64,000 bases of DNA, taken from NCBI RefSeq assembly GCF_018619435.1, contig NZ_JAHFZF010000001.1:62001-126000 (forward strand), in the 5' to 3' direction. This document shows, piece by piece, positions 15,565 through 25,617 of the stretch. Under the pieces are notes generated by a model. The model saw only the letters and a program-made list of their open reading frames with translations. It made no database searches and was not told the DNA's origin. The stretch is from Rhodoferax sp. U11-2br (lineage in GTDB: Bacteria > Pseudomonadota > Gammaproteobacteria > Burkholderiales > Burkholderiaceae_C). The translations under genes were made by a program, and so were the position numbers. Each line of letters begins with the position of its first letter. Within the stretch, counting starts at the first letter, position 1.

Positions 15565-16353
15565 CTATTTCAGCGAAGCCAGTCGCTCTTTGGCGGCTAC
15601 CGCCGCCTCGGACTGCGGATAGGCTTTGATCAGATTGGTCAAAGTGGTCCGCGCACCCTTGCTGTCCTTCAGCTCCAACTGGCAATTGGCTACCGACAAG
15701 ACGGCTTCCGGTGCACGAAGATGCTCCGGATTTTTGGCAATCAAAGAGCGGAAATTGACGATCGCCTCTTTGTAATCACGTGTGGCGTATTGCGCATTGC
15801 CCAGCCAGAACAAGGCCGTCAGCGCATAACCACTGCCGGGGTAACGCGACAGGAATCCCGAGAACTGGCTTTGCGCATTGACAAAGTCACCTTTTCTGAA
15901 AACCGCAAGCGCGGCTTCATAGTCACGCTTCTCAGCAGGTGTCACAACAAACTCCACACCATCCACGCTGACCTTTGCGGGCTCCAGCTTGGACAAACGC
16001 TCCGACAGGCTTTGCGTCTCATCCTTGTCACGTTGCTGAAGATCTGCCAAGTCTTTGGCCAGCTTCTCATTGACGCCACGCAAAGACGCTAGGTCTGCGC
16101 GCAACAGCTCAATTTGCCTCTGCAATTCCAGCAAGCCACGCCCCAATCCGGCATTCTCATCCTTGCTGCTGGTTTGAATCTGGTCAGCATCCGCCCTGAG
16201 CTTCTCAACACGCTGGCGCAAATCCAGAATGGCCTTGCGCGCCTCATCGTCTTCGAAAAGACCAGCGTGTGCCCAAGTGGCAAGCAACACACCAACCACA
16301 AAAACAAGGTGAGCTTTCGGGAAACGCAGCTGCATCACACGCACCCAAGTCAT
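15565..16353 (-). CDS. cpoB: Tol-Pal system protein CpoB (YbgF)
   Basis: A 262-residue periplasmic protein. A signal peptide (about 7-30, ending ATWAHA) is followed by a trimerising coiled coil (about 33-115, with LRQRVEKLRADADQI) and a C-terminal TPR region (about 140-260, with DYEAALAVFRKGDFVNAQSQ and TALFWLGNAQYATRDYKEAI). CpoB coordinates PBP1B activity with Tol-Pal during outer-membrane constriction. Its ATG overlaps the pal stop in an ATGA junction, so it is translationally coupled to pal. Confidence 0.93.
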   Translation of the reverse strand: MTWVRVMQLRFPKAHLVFVVGVLLATWAHAGLFEDDEARKAILDLRQRVEKLRADADQIQTSSKDENAGLGRGLLELQRQIELLRADLASLRGVNEKLAKDLADLQQRDKDETQSLSERLSKLEPAKVSVDGVEFVVTPAEKRDYEAALAVFRKGDFVNAQSQFSGFLSRYPGSGYALTALFWLGNAQYATRDYKEAIVNFRSLIAKNPEHLRAPEAVLSVANCQLELKDSKGARTTLTNLIKAYPQSEAAVAAKERLASLK

Positions 16354-16883
16354 TGATAGCGGATTTCAGCCCGGCGGTTTTTGGCATAGGCAGACTCATC
16401 GTTGCCGACCACCGCTGGCTTCTCCTTGCCAAAACTCACAGCTTCAAGCTGACTGCTGGGCACACCAAGCACACTCAACGCACCAACAACAGCCTCAGCA
16501 CGCTTTTGACCCAATGCCAAGTTGTATTCGCGGCCACCTGTCTCGTCGGTGTGACCTTCAATAGCCACCTTGCGACCAGACTGACTCAAAATGACTTTGG
16601 CATTTTCTGCAATCAATGCTTGGAATTCTGGGCGAATGACAAAACTGTCGTAATCAAAATAGATGATTCTCTTGGCCGACGGCAGCCCACCCTGGGCACC
16701 ATTCGCACCAAGATCCACGGGGGTGACACCACCACTCTTGACACCTGAGGCGCTGTTGTCACCCCCACTACCTGACACGGGGTTGGCCGTGGCATCAGAA
16801 ACCGGTACATCATTCAACGGCACTGTCGAACCGCATCCAACCAAAAAGGCACTCACAACAAAAGACAAGACCAACCGTTTCAT
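16350..16883 (-). CDS. pal: Peptidoglycan-associated lipoprotein Pal
   Basis: A 177-residue outer-membrane lipoprotein. The lipobox is LVGC near residue 17, followed by a disordered Gly/Ser linker and a C-terminal OmpA-like domain (IIYFDYDSFVIRPEFQALI, IEGHTDETGGREYNLALGQK, NRRAEIRYQ) that binds diaminopimelate in peptidoglycan. AGGAGA sits 6 nt before ATG 16883. It lies between tolB and cpoB as in most proteobacteria. Confidence 0.95.
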   Translation of the reverse strand: MKRLVLSFVVSAFLVGCGSTVPLNDVPVSDATANPVSGSGGDNSASGVKSGGVTPVDLGANGAQGGLPSAKRIIYFDYDSFVIRPEFQALIAENAKVILSQSGRKVAIEGHTDETGGREYNLALGQKRAEAVVGALSVLGVPSSQLEAVSFGKEKPAVVGNDESAYAKNRRAEIRYQ

Positions 16884-16903
16884 CAAACTCTCCTAAAAAA
16901 TCA

Positions 16904-18178
16904 TCAATTCAAAAATGGGCCCCAATGCGGCTCGCGAATATCACCATTCTGACCGTTCAGCCGGGCCTTCACCTTGCCGTCCAAAGTGGTCGTCATCAAA
17001 GCCTCTCTGCCCTGGGACTGGGTCGCGTAAACCACCATTTTGCTATTGGGTGCAAAGCTGGGACTCTCGTCTGCAGCCGTATCAGACAACACGCGCACAT
17101 TGCCACTGTCAATATCCAACAGATGCAGCCTGAAAGCACCGCCTGTGCGTGAAATATAAGCCATCCAACGTCCGTCCTGGCTGATGGACGGAGAAATGTT
17201 GTAAGCCCCGGTGAATGTGACGCGCTCGACGCCCAGACCATTCACACCCACCTTGTAAATCTGCGGCGAACCACCACGGTCACTGACAAAATATATGCTG
17301 CGCCCATCTGGCGAAAAAACCGGTTCGGTATCGATGCTGTTGGATTGAATCAAGCGACGCGGCTCACCACCGGTCGCACTCAGCAAAAACAATTGGGAAC
17401 CACCGTCGCGGCTCAAGGTCACGGCCAGCGTCTTGCCATCAGGCGACCAGGCTGGCGCACTGTTGGAGCCTTTGAAGTTGGCAATCAAGCGGCGCTTGCC
17501 TGAACTCACGTTGTGAACATAAATCACCGGTTTGCGCGACTCAAAGGACACATAAGCCAACTGGTTGCCATCAGGTGACCAAGCTGGAGAAATGATGGGC
17601 TCAGGGCTGGCCAACGCAGACTGGGCATTTTCTCCGTCGGCATCAGCGACCCACAGCTGGTAACGCGGCCCAGATTTGGTGACATACGCAATACGTGTCG
17701 AAAAAGCGCCTTTGTCACCTGTCAGTTTTTCATAAACGTAATCAGCCACCCGATGCGCAGCCAGACGGGCGTCAGCGGCACTAACGGCAAAACTCTGACC
17801 ACCCAGGTCTTGCTCCTTGACCACATCCCACAGCCGAAAGCGAACATCAACACGACCATCAGCCAAGGTGCTCACGCTGCCGGATACCACCGCATCAGAA
17901 CCTGCGCGGCGAAAGACGGACAAATCCGGCAAAGACACCTCATCCAGCGCGCCATGGGTCGCCGCCACAGCCCGAAACTGCCCGCTGCGCTCCAAATCTG
18001 CCTGAACAATCTCGGAAATCTTTGCAATGGCGGTGGCTTGGCCCTTAAAAGGCGCCACCGTGATCGGGACTTGGGTCAAGCCCACGCCGGAGACTTCAAC
18101 GCGGAACTGCGCCAAAGAAGGCAAGCTAAACAATGCCAACAGGAAGCAAAACAAGGTTGAAACAAAAGGAAATCGCAT
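16904..18178 (-). CDS. tolB: Tol-Pal system protein TolB
   Basis: A 424-residue periplasmic protein. A signal peptide (ends about LPSLAQ) is followed by an N-terminal alpha/beta domain and a six-bladed propeller made of PD40-type repeats. Five are easy to see: [69 protein letters not shown] and [17 protein letters not shown]. It links TolA and Pal. ATG 18178 places the signal peptide at the start; a GTG at 18190 is also in frame. tolQRA, usually directly upstream, are not adjacent: a glycosyltransferase gene is there instead. Confidence 0.93.
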   Translation of the reverse strand: MRFPFVSTLFCFLLALFSLPSLAQFRVEVSGVGLTQVPITVAPFKGQATAIAKISEIVQADLERSGQFRAVAATHGALDEVSLPDLSVFRRAGSDAVVSGSVSTLADGRVDVRFRLWDVVKEQDLGGQSFAVSAADARLAAHRVADYVYEKLTGDKGAFSTRIAYVTKSGPRYQLWVADADGENAQSALASPEPIISPAWSPDGNQLAYVSFESRKPVIYVHNVSSGKRRLIANFKGSNSAPAWSPDGKTLAVTLSRDGGSQLFLLSATGGEPRRLIQSNSIDTEPVFSPDGRSIYFVSDRGGSPQIYKVGVNGLGVERVTFTGAYNISPSISQDGRWMAYISRTGGAFRLHLLDIDSGNVRVLSDTAADESPSFAPNSKMVVYATQSQGREALMTTTLDGKVKARLNGQNGDIREPHWGPFLN

Positions 18179-18239
18179 GCAGTAGGTCACTTCTTTGGAT
18201 AGATTGCGAAACGTCAGCGCACAGGCCCAGGATTTCAGT

Positions 18240-19322
18240 TTACACAGCGCTTCGGCGCTCTTTGTGGAATATGGCCTGCATCATGGCGGCTGTGGAATGC
18301 TGATTTTGGAGTATCTGGCCTGCTTGAAAGGCACGCCGGGAAAATGCATCGTAGTCACGCACAATTTCTTCAATGGCTCGCCGCAGGCCATATGGTGATA
18401 GATCGCTGGTTGTCACCCCTGCATTGTGCTCCAAAACAATACGTCCCAGCCACGTGTTGGCTGTGACCACCACCGGGCAACCTGCGGTCAGGGCATCCAG
18501 AGTCACACCACTCACCCGATCCTGAAAATCAACTTCTGCATAGGCCTGTATGCTGATCCCTCCGAAAAACAGCGCACGGTAGTCTTGAGGTGAAAGTGTC
18601 TCGCTGAGCAGCGTCAGTTGTGGATAGTTGGACTGCTTGAGGCGCTCAATGTGGGTCAAGATGTCCGGGCCATGTTTGGCTTGGTGCGTCGCAGAGGTTT
18701 GAATCCAGAAGGGCAAGGTGCCCTGACTGTGCGCCAAGTCATCCACCAAATCGGCAATCCGGCTGAAGCCTTTGTCCATCCGCGCTGCGCCCGCAAACAA
18801 CAAGTGTCGAAACCCTGACAAAGTTTGTCTCTGAGGCCGATCAATCACATGCGGATAGGCCACTGTGGTGGCTCGAAAACCAAGTTCTTTGAAAAAAACG
18901 GTGGTGGTCTCGGTTGTACACAAAACCTCAATATATGGCTGGCTCCGAGCAATGGCTGCCAGCTTCCCGGCTTTGGACGCCTTGGTGCCCAGCCAGTGCA
19001 CATACACATACACCTTGTCAGGTGGAATCTGAGCTTTAGCCGCCCAATTCAGGAGCACCAGATCAGTGGTGCCCGCAGTGGAAAGCAGAATTTTCCCCGG
19101 CTGATCCAGGAGACGTTTGTAGAGAAAAAAACTTTGGATTTTTCGCAAAGAACGAGAAAAATACGGCCGGATCTCCCCGCGAGATGTCCAAAACTGCCCG
19201 ATCTCTTTCCCCGACCAGATACGGATGTGTTCTGCAGGAGCCGTTTTGGCAATGGCCTCAACCAAACTGTAACAATGCCCCGTGTAGCTGTTTAGCGTGG
19301 GCTCAACAATGTTGAAGATCAT
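18240..19322 (-). CDS. Glycosyltransferase family 1/4-type
   Basis: A 360-residue GT-B protein. The N-terminus ([20 protein letters not shown]) is the acceptor-side fold opening. The C-terminal half holds the donor-site marks [20 protein letters not shown], '[25 protein letters not shown]'-like sequence (the E-x7-G-type motif region), and a terminal helix. It is followed 61 nt later by tolB and preceded by waaE, all on the minus strand. It is probably a lipopolysaccharide core or O-antigen sugar transferase; donor and acceptor are unknown. Confidence 0.8.
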   Translation of the reverse strand: MIFNIVEPTLNSYTGHCYSLVEAIAKTAPAEHIRIWSGKEIGQFWTSRGEIRPYFSRSLRKIQSFFLYKRLLDQPGKILLSTAGTTDLVLLNWAAKAQIPPDKVYVYVHWLGTKASKAGKLAAIARSQPYIEVLCTTETTTVFFKELGFRATTVAYPHVIDRPQRQTLSGFRHLLFAGAARMDKGFSRIADLVDDLAHSQGTLPFWIQTSATHQAKHGPDILTHIERLKQSNYPQLTLLSETLSPQDYRALFFGGISIQAYAEVDFQDRVSGVTLDALTAGCPVVVTANTWLGRIVLEHNAGVTTSDLSPYGLRRAIEEIVRDYDAFSRRAFQAGQILQNQHSTAAMMQAIFHKERRSAV

Positions 19323-19328
19323 GCGCGA

Positions 19329-20090
19329 TCACTGATTAGCTGGCTGTGCCAGTTGCCAGAGTTTGATGTGTCGGTAATAGCTGCCTTCCGCGTTGGCGAT
19401 GGCCAATGCTAGCCCATGACCACCATCCAGAAATCCAGCCTTGAAAACATAGGTCCGGACAAAGGCCCACAAACCATGCCCGACGGCCCCCCATACGGAG
19501 GATCGCTTGCCCCGACCCCAAGCCTGTTGTGCAGAGGCTGTGGAATAGCGATCAATCTTGGTCAAAACATCCGAGAAACTGCGGTGGCTATAGTGAAGCA
19601 ATGCATTTTTAAGCGGTTGCGATTGCCCCCGATGAACCAGCCTTTCATGCACCAGATCATCGGAAAAACGGGCAGAACCCCGCTTGAACAGACGATCCAC
19701 ATAGTCTGGGGTCCAGCCAGAGTGTCGAATGAAACGGCCACAAAACCAGGATGAGCGAGGAATGCTGTAACAGTCTGCAGCATCGGCTCTAGCAATCACC
19801 GTCAAAATTTCCTGACGAAGTTCAGGTGTAACACGCTCATCGGCGTCCAGAGACAACACCCAATCCCCGGTTGCCAGATCCAGCGCTCGATTTTTCTGCG
19901 GGCCAAAACCAGGCCAATCTGGAGTCACAGCCACCTTTGCACCCCGTTGACGCGCCAAGTCAGCAGTCTGGTCAGAACTCGTGTTGTCCACCACCACAAG
20001 CTCATCAGCAAATTCAACAGACCGCAGACAGGATTCGATGTTAAGTTGCTCATTGCGGGTGACGACAACAACTGAAAGACGCATAGACAT
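19329..20090 (-). CDS. waaE: Lipopolysaccharide core glycosyltransferase, WaaE/KdtX-like (GT2)
   Basis: A 253-residue family-2 glycosyltransferase. It shows the GT-A opening LSVVVVTRNEQLNIESCLRS, the first Asp in ELVVVDNTSSDQTADLA, the DXD-like motif LSLDADERVTPEL, and the WaaE-type segment SSWFCGRFIRHSGWTPDYVD and RLFKRGSARFSDDLVHERL. WaaE homologues add a glucose (beta-1,4) to inner-core heptose. The gene diverges from msbA across a 102-nt intergenic region. Confidence 0.86.
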   Translation of the reverse strand: MSMRLSVVVVTRNEQLNIESCLRSVEFADELVVVDNTSSDQTADLARQRGAKVAVTPDWPGFGPQKNRALDLATGDWVLSLDADERVTPELRQEILTVIARADAADCYSIPRSSWFCGRFIRHSGWTPDYVDRLFKRGSARFSDDLVHERLVHRGQSQPLKNALLHYSHRSFSDVLTKIDRYSTASAQQAWGRGKRSSVWGAVGHGLWAFVRTYVFKAGFLDGGHGLALAIANAEGSYYRHIKLWQLAQPANQ

Positions 20091-20192
20091 TCTTGGAGGT
20101 GACAGAGTTCAACTGATAATAACTGCCTCGCCGTTTCAGGAGGCTCTGCGTGAATCCGCAATGGATGCACCAGGCGTTCAATCAGTCACTTC

Positions 20193-21938
20193 ATGTCTAA
20201 CCCCGCTCCGCAAAGTAGTCGCGCGCTCTATGCCAGGCTCTTGACCTATCTCCGCCCGTACTGGAAGGCGTTTGGCCTGGCTGTTTTAGGCATGGTATGC
20301 ACAGCTGCTACCGAACCGGTATTCCCTGCCATCATGAAATACCTGCTGGACAACGGGTTCCAGACACCAGACAAAAGACTGATCTGGCTCATTCCACTCG
20401 GAATCGTAGCGTTGTTTTTCATCCGAGGCATACTGACTTTTTGTACCAGTTACTTGATGACATGGACTTCTACACATCTAGTCACAGACCTGCGACGCGA
20501 GATGTTCAACAAAATCCTTTTTTTGCCAACACAAGCTTTCCATGACCAATCATCAGGCAAACTGATTTCTCGTATTTTGTACGATGCTGACAACGTCAAT
20601 CTTGCTGCGACAAGTGTCCTGGTAACCGCTGTACGGGAATCCCTGACAGGTGTGGCACTACTGGTTTATCTTCTGTATCTGGACTGGAAACTGACACTGA
20701 TCACACTGGCCATTGGCCCCTTGATTGCAGTCATCGTGAAAGGATTTAGCAAACGCATACGTGCTGCCAGTCGTTCAAGTTTTGAAGCGATCCGCTCGAT
20801 GTCGCACACCATTGAAGAAACCGCTTCCGCACACAAAATCATCAAGATATTTGGTGGCCAAACCCAGCAAACCGAACGCTTCTTCAAAAACACAGAGCGT
20901 TTTCGCAGATCCATGATGCGTGAGGCATTGCCAGCTTCAGCGATGACGCCCATCACCCATCTTTCAGCATCTCTAGCCGTTGCCTTGATCGCCTACTTGG
21001 CACTGAGCCAAACCACTGGTCAAGCCAGTACTTCAGCGGGCGGTTTTGTATCGTTCATCACCGCCATGTTGTTGCTGATATCTCCCATCAAACAGTTAAC
21101 CAGCATCAGCCCAATTTTGCAACGTGGACTAGCTGCGTGTGAGAGCGTCTTTGCACTGCTTGACCAAAACACAGAAACAGACACGGGTGATAAAAAACTC
21201 ATTGAGGCAAAAGGAGATATCGTTTTTGAGCATGTGACTTTCAGCTACCCTGGCGCCGAACGGCTCGCACTGAACAACATCAGTTTTAGCGTGAACGCAG
21301 GACAAACAGTGGCTTTGGTTGGAGCGTCTGGAGGAGGTAAAACCACCGTCAGCGCACTGATACCACGCTTTTACAGTCCAACCGCCGGACAAATTCGCAT
21401 TGACGGCATCAACATCCTTGAGCTGACATTGGAAAGTCTGCGACAAAACATTGCTTTGGTCAGTCAAGACATTGTGCTTTTTAACGACACGATTGAGGCC
21501 AATATTGCCTTTGGACTAAGCAACCATTGCGACCGCGACAAAGTGATTGCAGCAGCTATAGCGGCGAACGCTTGGGAATTTATTCAGCAGTTGCCCGAAG
21601 GACTGTCCACGCTGATCGGTGAAGACGGCGCCAAACTCTCTGGAGGCCAACGCCAACGTATCGCCATAGCACGTGCCTTGCTCAAGGATGCACCCATTCT
21701 TATTCTCGACGAAGCCACATCAGCACTCGATACAGAGTCAGAGCGTCAAGTCCAAGCGGCATTGGCGGTGTTAATGAAAAACCGTACAACGCTCGTGATT
21801 GCCCACAGACTAAGCACCATCGAAAACTCAGACCGTATCATGGTGCTGGACAAAGGCTGTATCGTTGAATCTGGCACGCACGCTGAACTGATCTCTGCCG
21901 ACGGCTATTACGCCAATCTGAACCAGATTCAGATGTAA
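20193..21938 (+). CDS. msbA: Lipid A export ABC transporter MsbA
   Basis: A 581-residue half-transporter: six membrane segments (about residues 20-310) followed by an ATP-binding domain. The nucleotide domain shows Walker A GASGGGKTTVS, Q-loop region ALVSQDIVLFNDTIEANIAF, signature LSGGQRQRIAIARALL, Walker B ILILDEATSALD and the switch His in VIAHRLSTI. MsbA flips lipid A-core across the inner membrane. Its position at the head of an LPS glycosyltransferase cluster supports this assignment over a drug exporter. Confidence 0.93.
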   Translation: MSNPAPQSSRALYARLLTYLRPYWKAFGLAVLGMVCTAATEPVFPAIMKYLLDNGFQTPDKRLIWLIPLGIVALFFIRGILTFCTSYLMTWTSTHLVTDLRREMFNKILFLPTQAFHDQSSGKLISRILYDADNVNLAATSVLVTAVRESLTGVALLVYLLYLDWKLTLITLAIGPLIAVIVKGFSKRIRAASRSSFEAIRSMSHTIEETASAHKIIKIFGGQTQQTERFFKNTERFRRSMMREALPASAMTPITHLSASLAVALIAYLALSQTTGQASTSAGGFVSFITAMLLLISPIKQLTSISPILQRGLAACESVFALLDQNTETDTGDKKLIEAKGDIVFEHVTFSYPGAERLALNNISFSVNAGQTVALVGASGGGKTTVSALIPRFYSPTAGQIRIDGINILELTLESLRQNIALVSQDIVLFNDTIEANIAFGLSNHCDRDKVIAAAIAANAWEFIQQLPEGLSTLIGEDGAKLSGGQRQRIAIARALLKDAPILILDEATSALDTESERQVQAALAVLMKNRTTLVIAHRLSTIENSDRIMVLDKGCIVESGTHAELISADGYYANLNQIQM

Positions 21939-22175
21939 AAGCAAATAGTTGGCTGTTGCACGACAGTGACAAAAGCTAGCCTTCTGAACGACACCTAAGC
22001 CCAATACATGTGCAGCGATCAACACAGCGGTTTCCCGCAAAAAGCAGGCATTTGCATACTGAGCCCCGAGCCAGCAGGATTGACACAATAACCCATTTTT
22101 GCACCAGCAATATGTTGACGTTTATATATTTGTGAGGCCGAGCATACTCAATCCTAGCGACTAAAAGCAAAAATA

Positions 22176-23291
22176 ATGACATCCTCTCCAAAAAATATAC
22201 TCATCGCCAATATTCGTCTGATTGGTGATGTCATATTGACGACCCCCCTCATTGCCTTGCTCAGACAAGCATACCCTGAAGCCACTATAGATATTTTAGT
22301 CAATCGAGGAACCGGTGAATTCCTAGAAAAAGATCAACGTGTACGAACAGTTATCTACGTTGAAAACAGCAGAAAAAATGATGGGTACCTAGGTCAAATT
22401 TTCCGAAGCTATGATTTGGCCATCAACATGAATTCATCTGACAGAGGAAATATTGCAGTACTGCTAGCAGGAAGAGTCACGCGGATCGGATTTCGCAACA
22501 AAGGCAACTCACTAAAAAACATATGGCAACGGCTGCTACTTACCCACTCGCTTGTCTTTCCGGAAGATATTCCTGTCGTACATCACTGCGGAGTTATTGC
22601 CAAAGCACTACAAATACCTTATACGCATCTGACAGTCGATGTTTTTTGGGACAGCGCAGATGAAGCCAGAGTCAACAGCATTCTCAATGAACGTGGTGTG
22701 AACACTCCCTACTTCGTGGTTCATCCTTTTGCCCGATGGATCTACAAATACTGGCGGCCAGAAAGATTTGCAGCAGTCAGTGATGCAATTGTCGAGCGAT
22801 ATGGCCTGCATCCAGTTTGGACATCATCACCTTCAGCAGAGGAGAAGGCAGGGCTTGCCAATGCTGCGCTTTTGTGCCGTCACCAACCAACGCTTATTGC
22901 GGGTGATCTATCCATCAATCAGATGACCTGCTTGCTCAAGCGCGCCAAATGTTATCTCGGTCTGGATACCGCCATCAGTCACTTAGCAGCAAGCGTCGGC
23001 ATACCCATGGTCGCCCTATACGGCCCGACATTTATCTCGCGTTGGTTCCCTTGGTACAACCCTGGCTCTCCAGATCAGGTATGTCCACAGCAGCGAGGCA
23101 GGCTACAACGAGGAAATATCGTTGTCGTTCAAAAAGACCGAGAATGTGTCCCTTGCGGCAAGGCAGGATGCGACGACAGTGGACAAACTGCGAGTCCCTG
23201 CATGCTAGAGATTACAGAAGATGAAGTTCTGGCGGCAATGGCGGTCTGCTTGGCAGGCCCGCCTGCCAACACACCGCACCTTAATGCATGA
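22176..23291 (+). CDS. Glycosyltransferase family 9 (heptosyltransferase, RfaQ/WaaQ-like)
   Basis: A 371-residue GT9 protein. The opening ILIANIRLIGDVILTTPLIA, the donor-site pattern FVVHPFARWIYKYWRPERF, and LGLDTAISHLAASVGIPMVA plus YGPTFISRWFPW are classical ADP-heptose:LPS heptosyltransferase features. The Cys-bearing end (CVPCGKAGCDDSG) resembles WaaQ-type enzymes. The upstream 237 nt (21939-22175) contain no recognisable gene. From here to about 27,900 the DNA is distinctly AT-richer than its surroundings. Confidence 0.87.
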   Translation: MTSSPKNILIANIRLIGDVILTTPLIALLRQAYPEATIDILVNRGTGEFLEKDQRVRTVIYVENSRKNDGYLGQIFRSYDLAINMNSSDRGNIAVLLAGRVTRIGFRNKGNSLKNIWQRLLLTHSLVFPEDIPVVHHCGVIAKALQIPYTHLTVDVFWDSADEARVNSILNERGVNTPYFVVHPFARWIYKYWRPERFAAVSDAIVERYGLHPVWTSSPSAEEKAGLANAALLCRHQPTLIAGDLSINQMTCLLKRAKCYLGLDTAISHLAASVGIPMVALYGPTFISRWFPWYNPGSPDQVCPQQRGRLQRGNIVVVQKDRECVPCGKAGCDDSGQTASPCMLEITEDEVLAAMAVCLAGPPANTPHLNA

Positions 23292-24648
23292 TAACGATAT
23301 GACAAAAACTATTCAGCTGAACAAAAGCCGTGGAAAATGGCTGATACTTTCCCACGCTTTTAATATGGACGGTCGTGCAGCTAGCCAAACCATAACCGAT
23401 AAAATTCCATTCCTGATACAACAGGGTATTACCCCGATTGTGGTTAGCGCCCAAACTGGAACAAAAGATATTTTCATCGAACATCATCAAGTATCGGCTA
23501 TAGCACCCTCTGGATTGAAGTTTGACATGCGGCATATTTTAAAGAAGTATCTCCGCAACCCACTCGCCTTCAAGATTGTCAGAGGGCTATTTTCTTTGGT
23601 ACTGCTACCTTTCTATCTACTTGAACGCACATTCATTCATCTGGAAAGTCAGTGGTCCTGGTTCGTCATGGCTTATATCAAGGGGGCGGCACTGATCCGA
23701 AAACATAATCCGACGATAATTTATTCTACTGGTGGGGCCAATTCTGCCCATCTCGCAGGCTTTCTGCTAGCTCGTCGTTATCACATCCCGTGGATCGCCG
23801 AACTTCACGATCCAATGATTCATGGCGAATGGCGAAACTCACGGATGGCTTACGGCTGGGCCAAATATCTTGAACAAAAAATCTGCAAACATGCTTCGGT
23901 TGCGTGGTGGTTTACCGAGATGGCCCTAGCTAGGGCAAGTGAACGCAATCCTGACCTTGGCTCAAGGGGTCACATGATCATACCGGGTGTGGCAGCTCCT
24001 GATTTTCAAGACGCCGTGTACAAAAAGAAAGAGCGTCTACATTTTACCCACTGCGGCTCATTGGCTGAGACGAGAAATCTTGCAGTCTTTATTGAAGCTT
24101 TGCATGGAGTATTGGAAAAAGATCCGCAGTACGGCAACAAAGTCCAGATAGATATATACAGCTCTAAACTAGACTCGGTTTCAAGAGAAGCTTTAACCCG
24201 TTTTCCTCTACCCGGCATTGTCGTAGAGCATGGCCGCTTAGAAACAGATTTAGCCACTGGAAAAAGCGGGAGACAACAGGTACTGGAAGCAATGCGCCGC
24301 TCAGATGTGCTTCTGCTGTTGCATGGAAGCGACCCCTTCTGCGAAGAATACATTCCATCAAAACTATTTGAATATCTTTGGGCTAAACGGCCGATACTTG
24401 GTTTGATTTGGAGAAACGCTCAGTTAGAAAATATTCTTAATGAGCGACAGCACACTGTAGTTAACGCTCTTGATGTTGTCGATTTACAAAACAAACTATT
24501 AGAAAAACTCAATAATTGGGAAACCAGTGAGCTTCCAGACAATCCAAAATCGACTCCATTCACTGTGGAAGACGCAGTGTCCAAAATAGTGACCTTGGTG
24601 GATAATCTGACTCCACAAAGAGATTCAAAGCGACACGGGCAGCATTGA
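23284..24648 (+). CDS. Glycosyltransferase, GT4-like
   Basis: A 454-residue GT-B protein. It opens with GKWLILSHAFNMDGRAASQT, has a possible membrane-associated helix near GLFSLVLLPFYLLERTF, then IIYSTGGANSAHLAGFLLAR, WIAELHDPMIHGEWRNSR, the domain-2 opening LHFTHCGSLAETRNLAVFIE, and a donor-site end YIPSKLFEYLWAKRPILGL (Glu-containing). The ATG at 23284 overlaps the previous stop by 8 nt, so the two are coupled; ATG 23299 is also possible. It is likely part of O-antigen or core assembly. Confidence 0.8.
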   Translation: MHDNDMTKTIQLNKSRGKWLILSHAFNMDGRAASQTITDKIPFLIQQGITPIVVSAQTGTKDIFIEHHQVSAIAPSGLKFDMRHILKKYLRNPLAFKIVRGLFSLVLLPFYLLERTFIHLESQWSWFVMAYIKGAALIRKHNPTIIYSTGGANSAHLAGFLLARRYHIPWIAELHDPMIHGEWRNSRMAYGWAKYLEQKICKHASVAWWFTEMALARASERNPDLGSRGHMIIPGVAAPDFQDAVYKKKERLHFTHCGSLAETRNLAVFIEALHGVLEKDPQYGNKVQIDIYSSKLDSVSREALTRFPLPGIVVEHGRLETDLATGKSGRQQVLEAMRRSDVLLLLHGSDPFCEEYIPSKLFEYLWAKRPILGLIWRNAQLENILNERQHTVVNALDVVDLQNKLLEKLNNWETSELPDNPKSTPFTVEDAVSKIVTLVDNLTPQRDSKRHGQH

Positions 24649-24649
24649 T

Positions 24650-25516
24650 ATGAAGAATTTGGTACTCTTTTGCAAATCTTATAAAAATGATGTTCTTCGC
24701 GTTGTAGAACTAACCAAAAGTGTGCAAAAGTATAATACTGACCACATCCCGTTCTATATATCTGTACCGGCAACGGATATAGACCTGTTTCGAAATAAAC
24801 TTACCGGATTAACTTATACGCTAATTCAAGATGAAGAGATCTTGCAGGCAAATCCAAAGCACTCCATTGATTTAATGCATGAGATGCCAGGCAACCTTCT
24901 ACAACAGGTCATCAAGTCGGAATTCTGGCGTTTGGGACTTTGTCAAAATTATGTAATGATTGACTCAGATGCATATTTTATTAAGCCTTTCGCACACAAA
25001 GACTTTATGTATGACAAAGAAACACCTTATACCGTCATGCATGAAGGAAGAGATCTTCTCAACTTTGCTGCTCGTCATGGCAAGCATAAAATCAGAAATG
25101 ATTTTATGAAAGATCGTATTCAAGGCCAACAGCGCTTTGATCGATCGGGGCGAGTGTATGATTTTGGACCGTTACCCATCATATGCTCATCTTTAGTTTG
25201 GAAAGCATTAGATGAAAAATACATAGCAACAAGGAATTACAGTTTTTCAAATCTTATTCAAGAGTATCCCAACGAAATGCTATTGTATGGCGAAGCATTG
25301 CTAAAATACTCTCCAGTTCGTTTAATGCCAATAGAACCTCTTTTTAAAGTATTTCATTACAAACAGCAATATGACGAAAGCAAAGAGATTGGCGAAACCG
25401 AAGAAGTGATTTCTCAAAATTATTTAGGAATAATTAAACAATCAAACTGGGATTTTGGATTGGACCTTATCAAAAAAAAGAAAAGAATTTGGAAGTCACT
25501 CTGGATGAAAAAGTAA
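24650..25516 (+). CDS. DUF6492-like putative glycosyltransferase
   Basis: A 288-residue protein. NLVLFCKSYKNDVLRVVELT, IPFYISVPATDIDLF, and an acidic DXD-type motif NYVMIDSDAYFIKPF are consistent with the DUF6492 group found in polysaccharide loci. A basic end (KKKKRIWKSLWMKK) suggests membrane contact. It begins 1 nt after the preceding stop. The enzymatic role is inferred from the motif and the neighbours only. Confidence 0.68.
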   Translation: MKNLVLFCKSYKNDVLRVVELTKSVQKYNTDHIPFYISVPATDIDLFRNKLTGLTYTLIQDEEILQANPKHSIDLMHEMPGNLLQQVIKSEFWRLGLCQNYVMIDSDAYFIKPFAHKDFMYDKETPYTVMHEGRDLLNFAARHGKHKIRNDFMKDRIQGQQRFDRSGRVYDFGPLPIICSSLVWKALDEKYIATRNYSFSNLIQEYPNEMLLYGEALLKYSPVRLMPIEPLFKVFHYKQQYDESKEIGETEEVISQNYLGIIKQSNWDFGLDLIKKKKRIWKSLWMKK

Positions 25517-25617
25517 TTCACAAAATTAGAGCTACTCAAAATGAAATTTATCAAATTTCCGTAATATTTTTCAGAAAATATTAAAAATCCACAACAAGAA
25601 AATTAAGGCATACTTCT

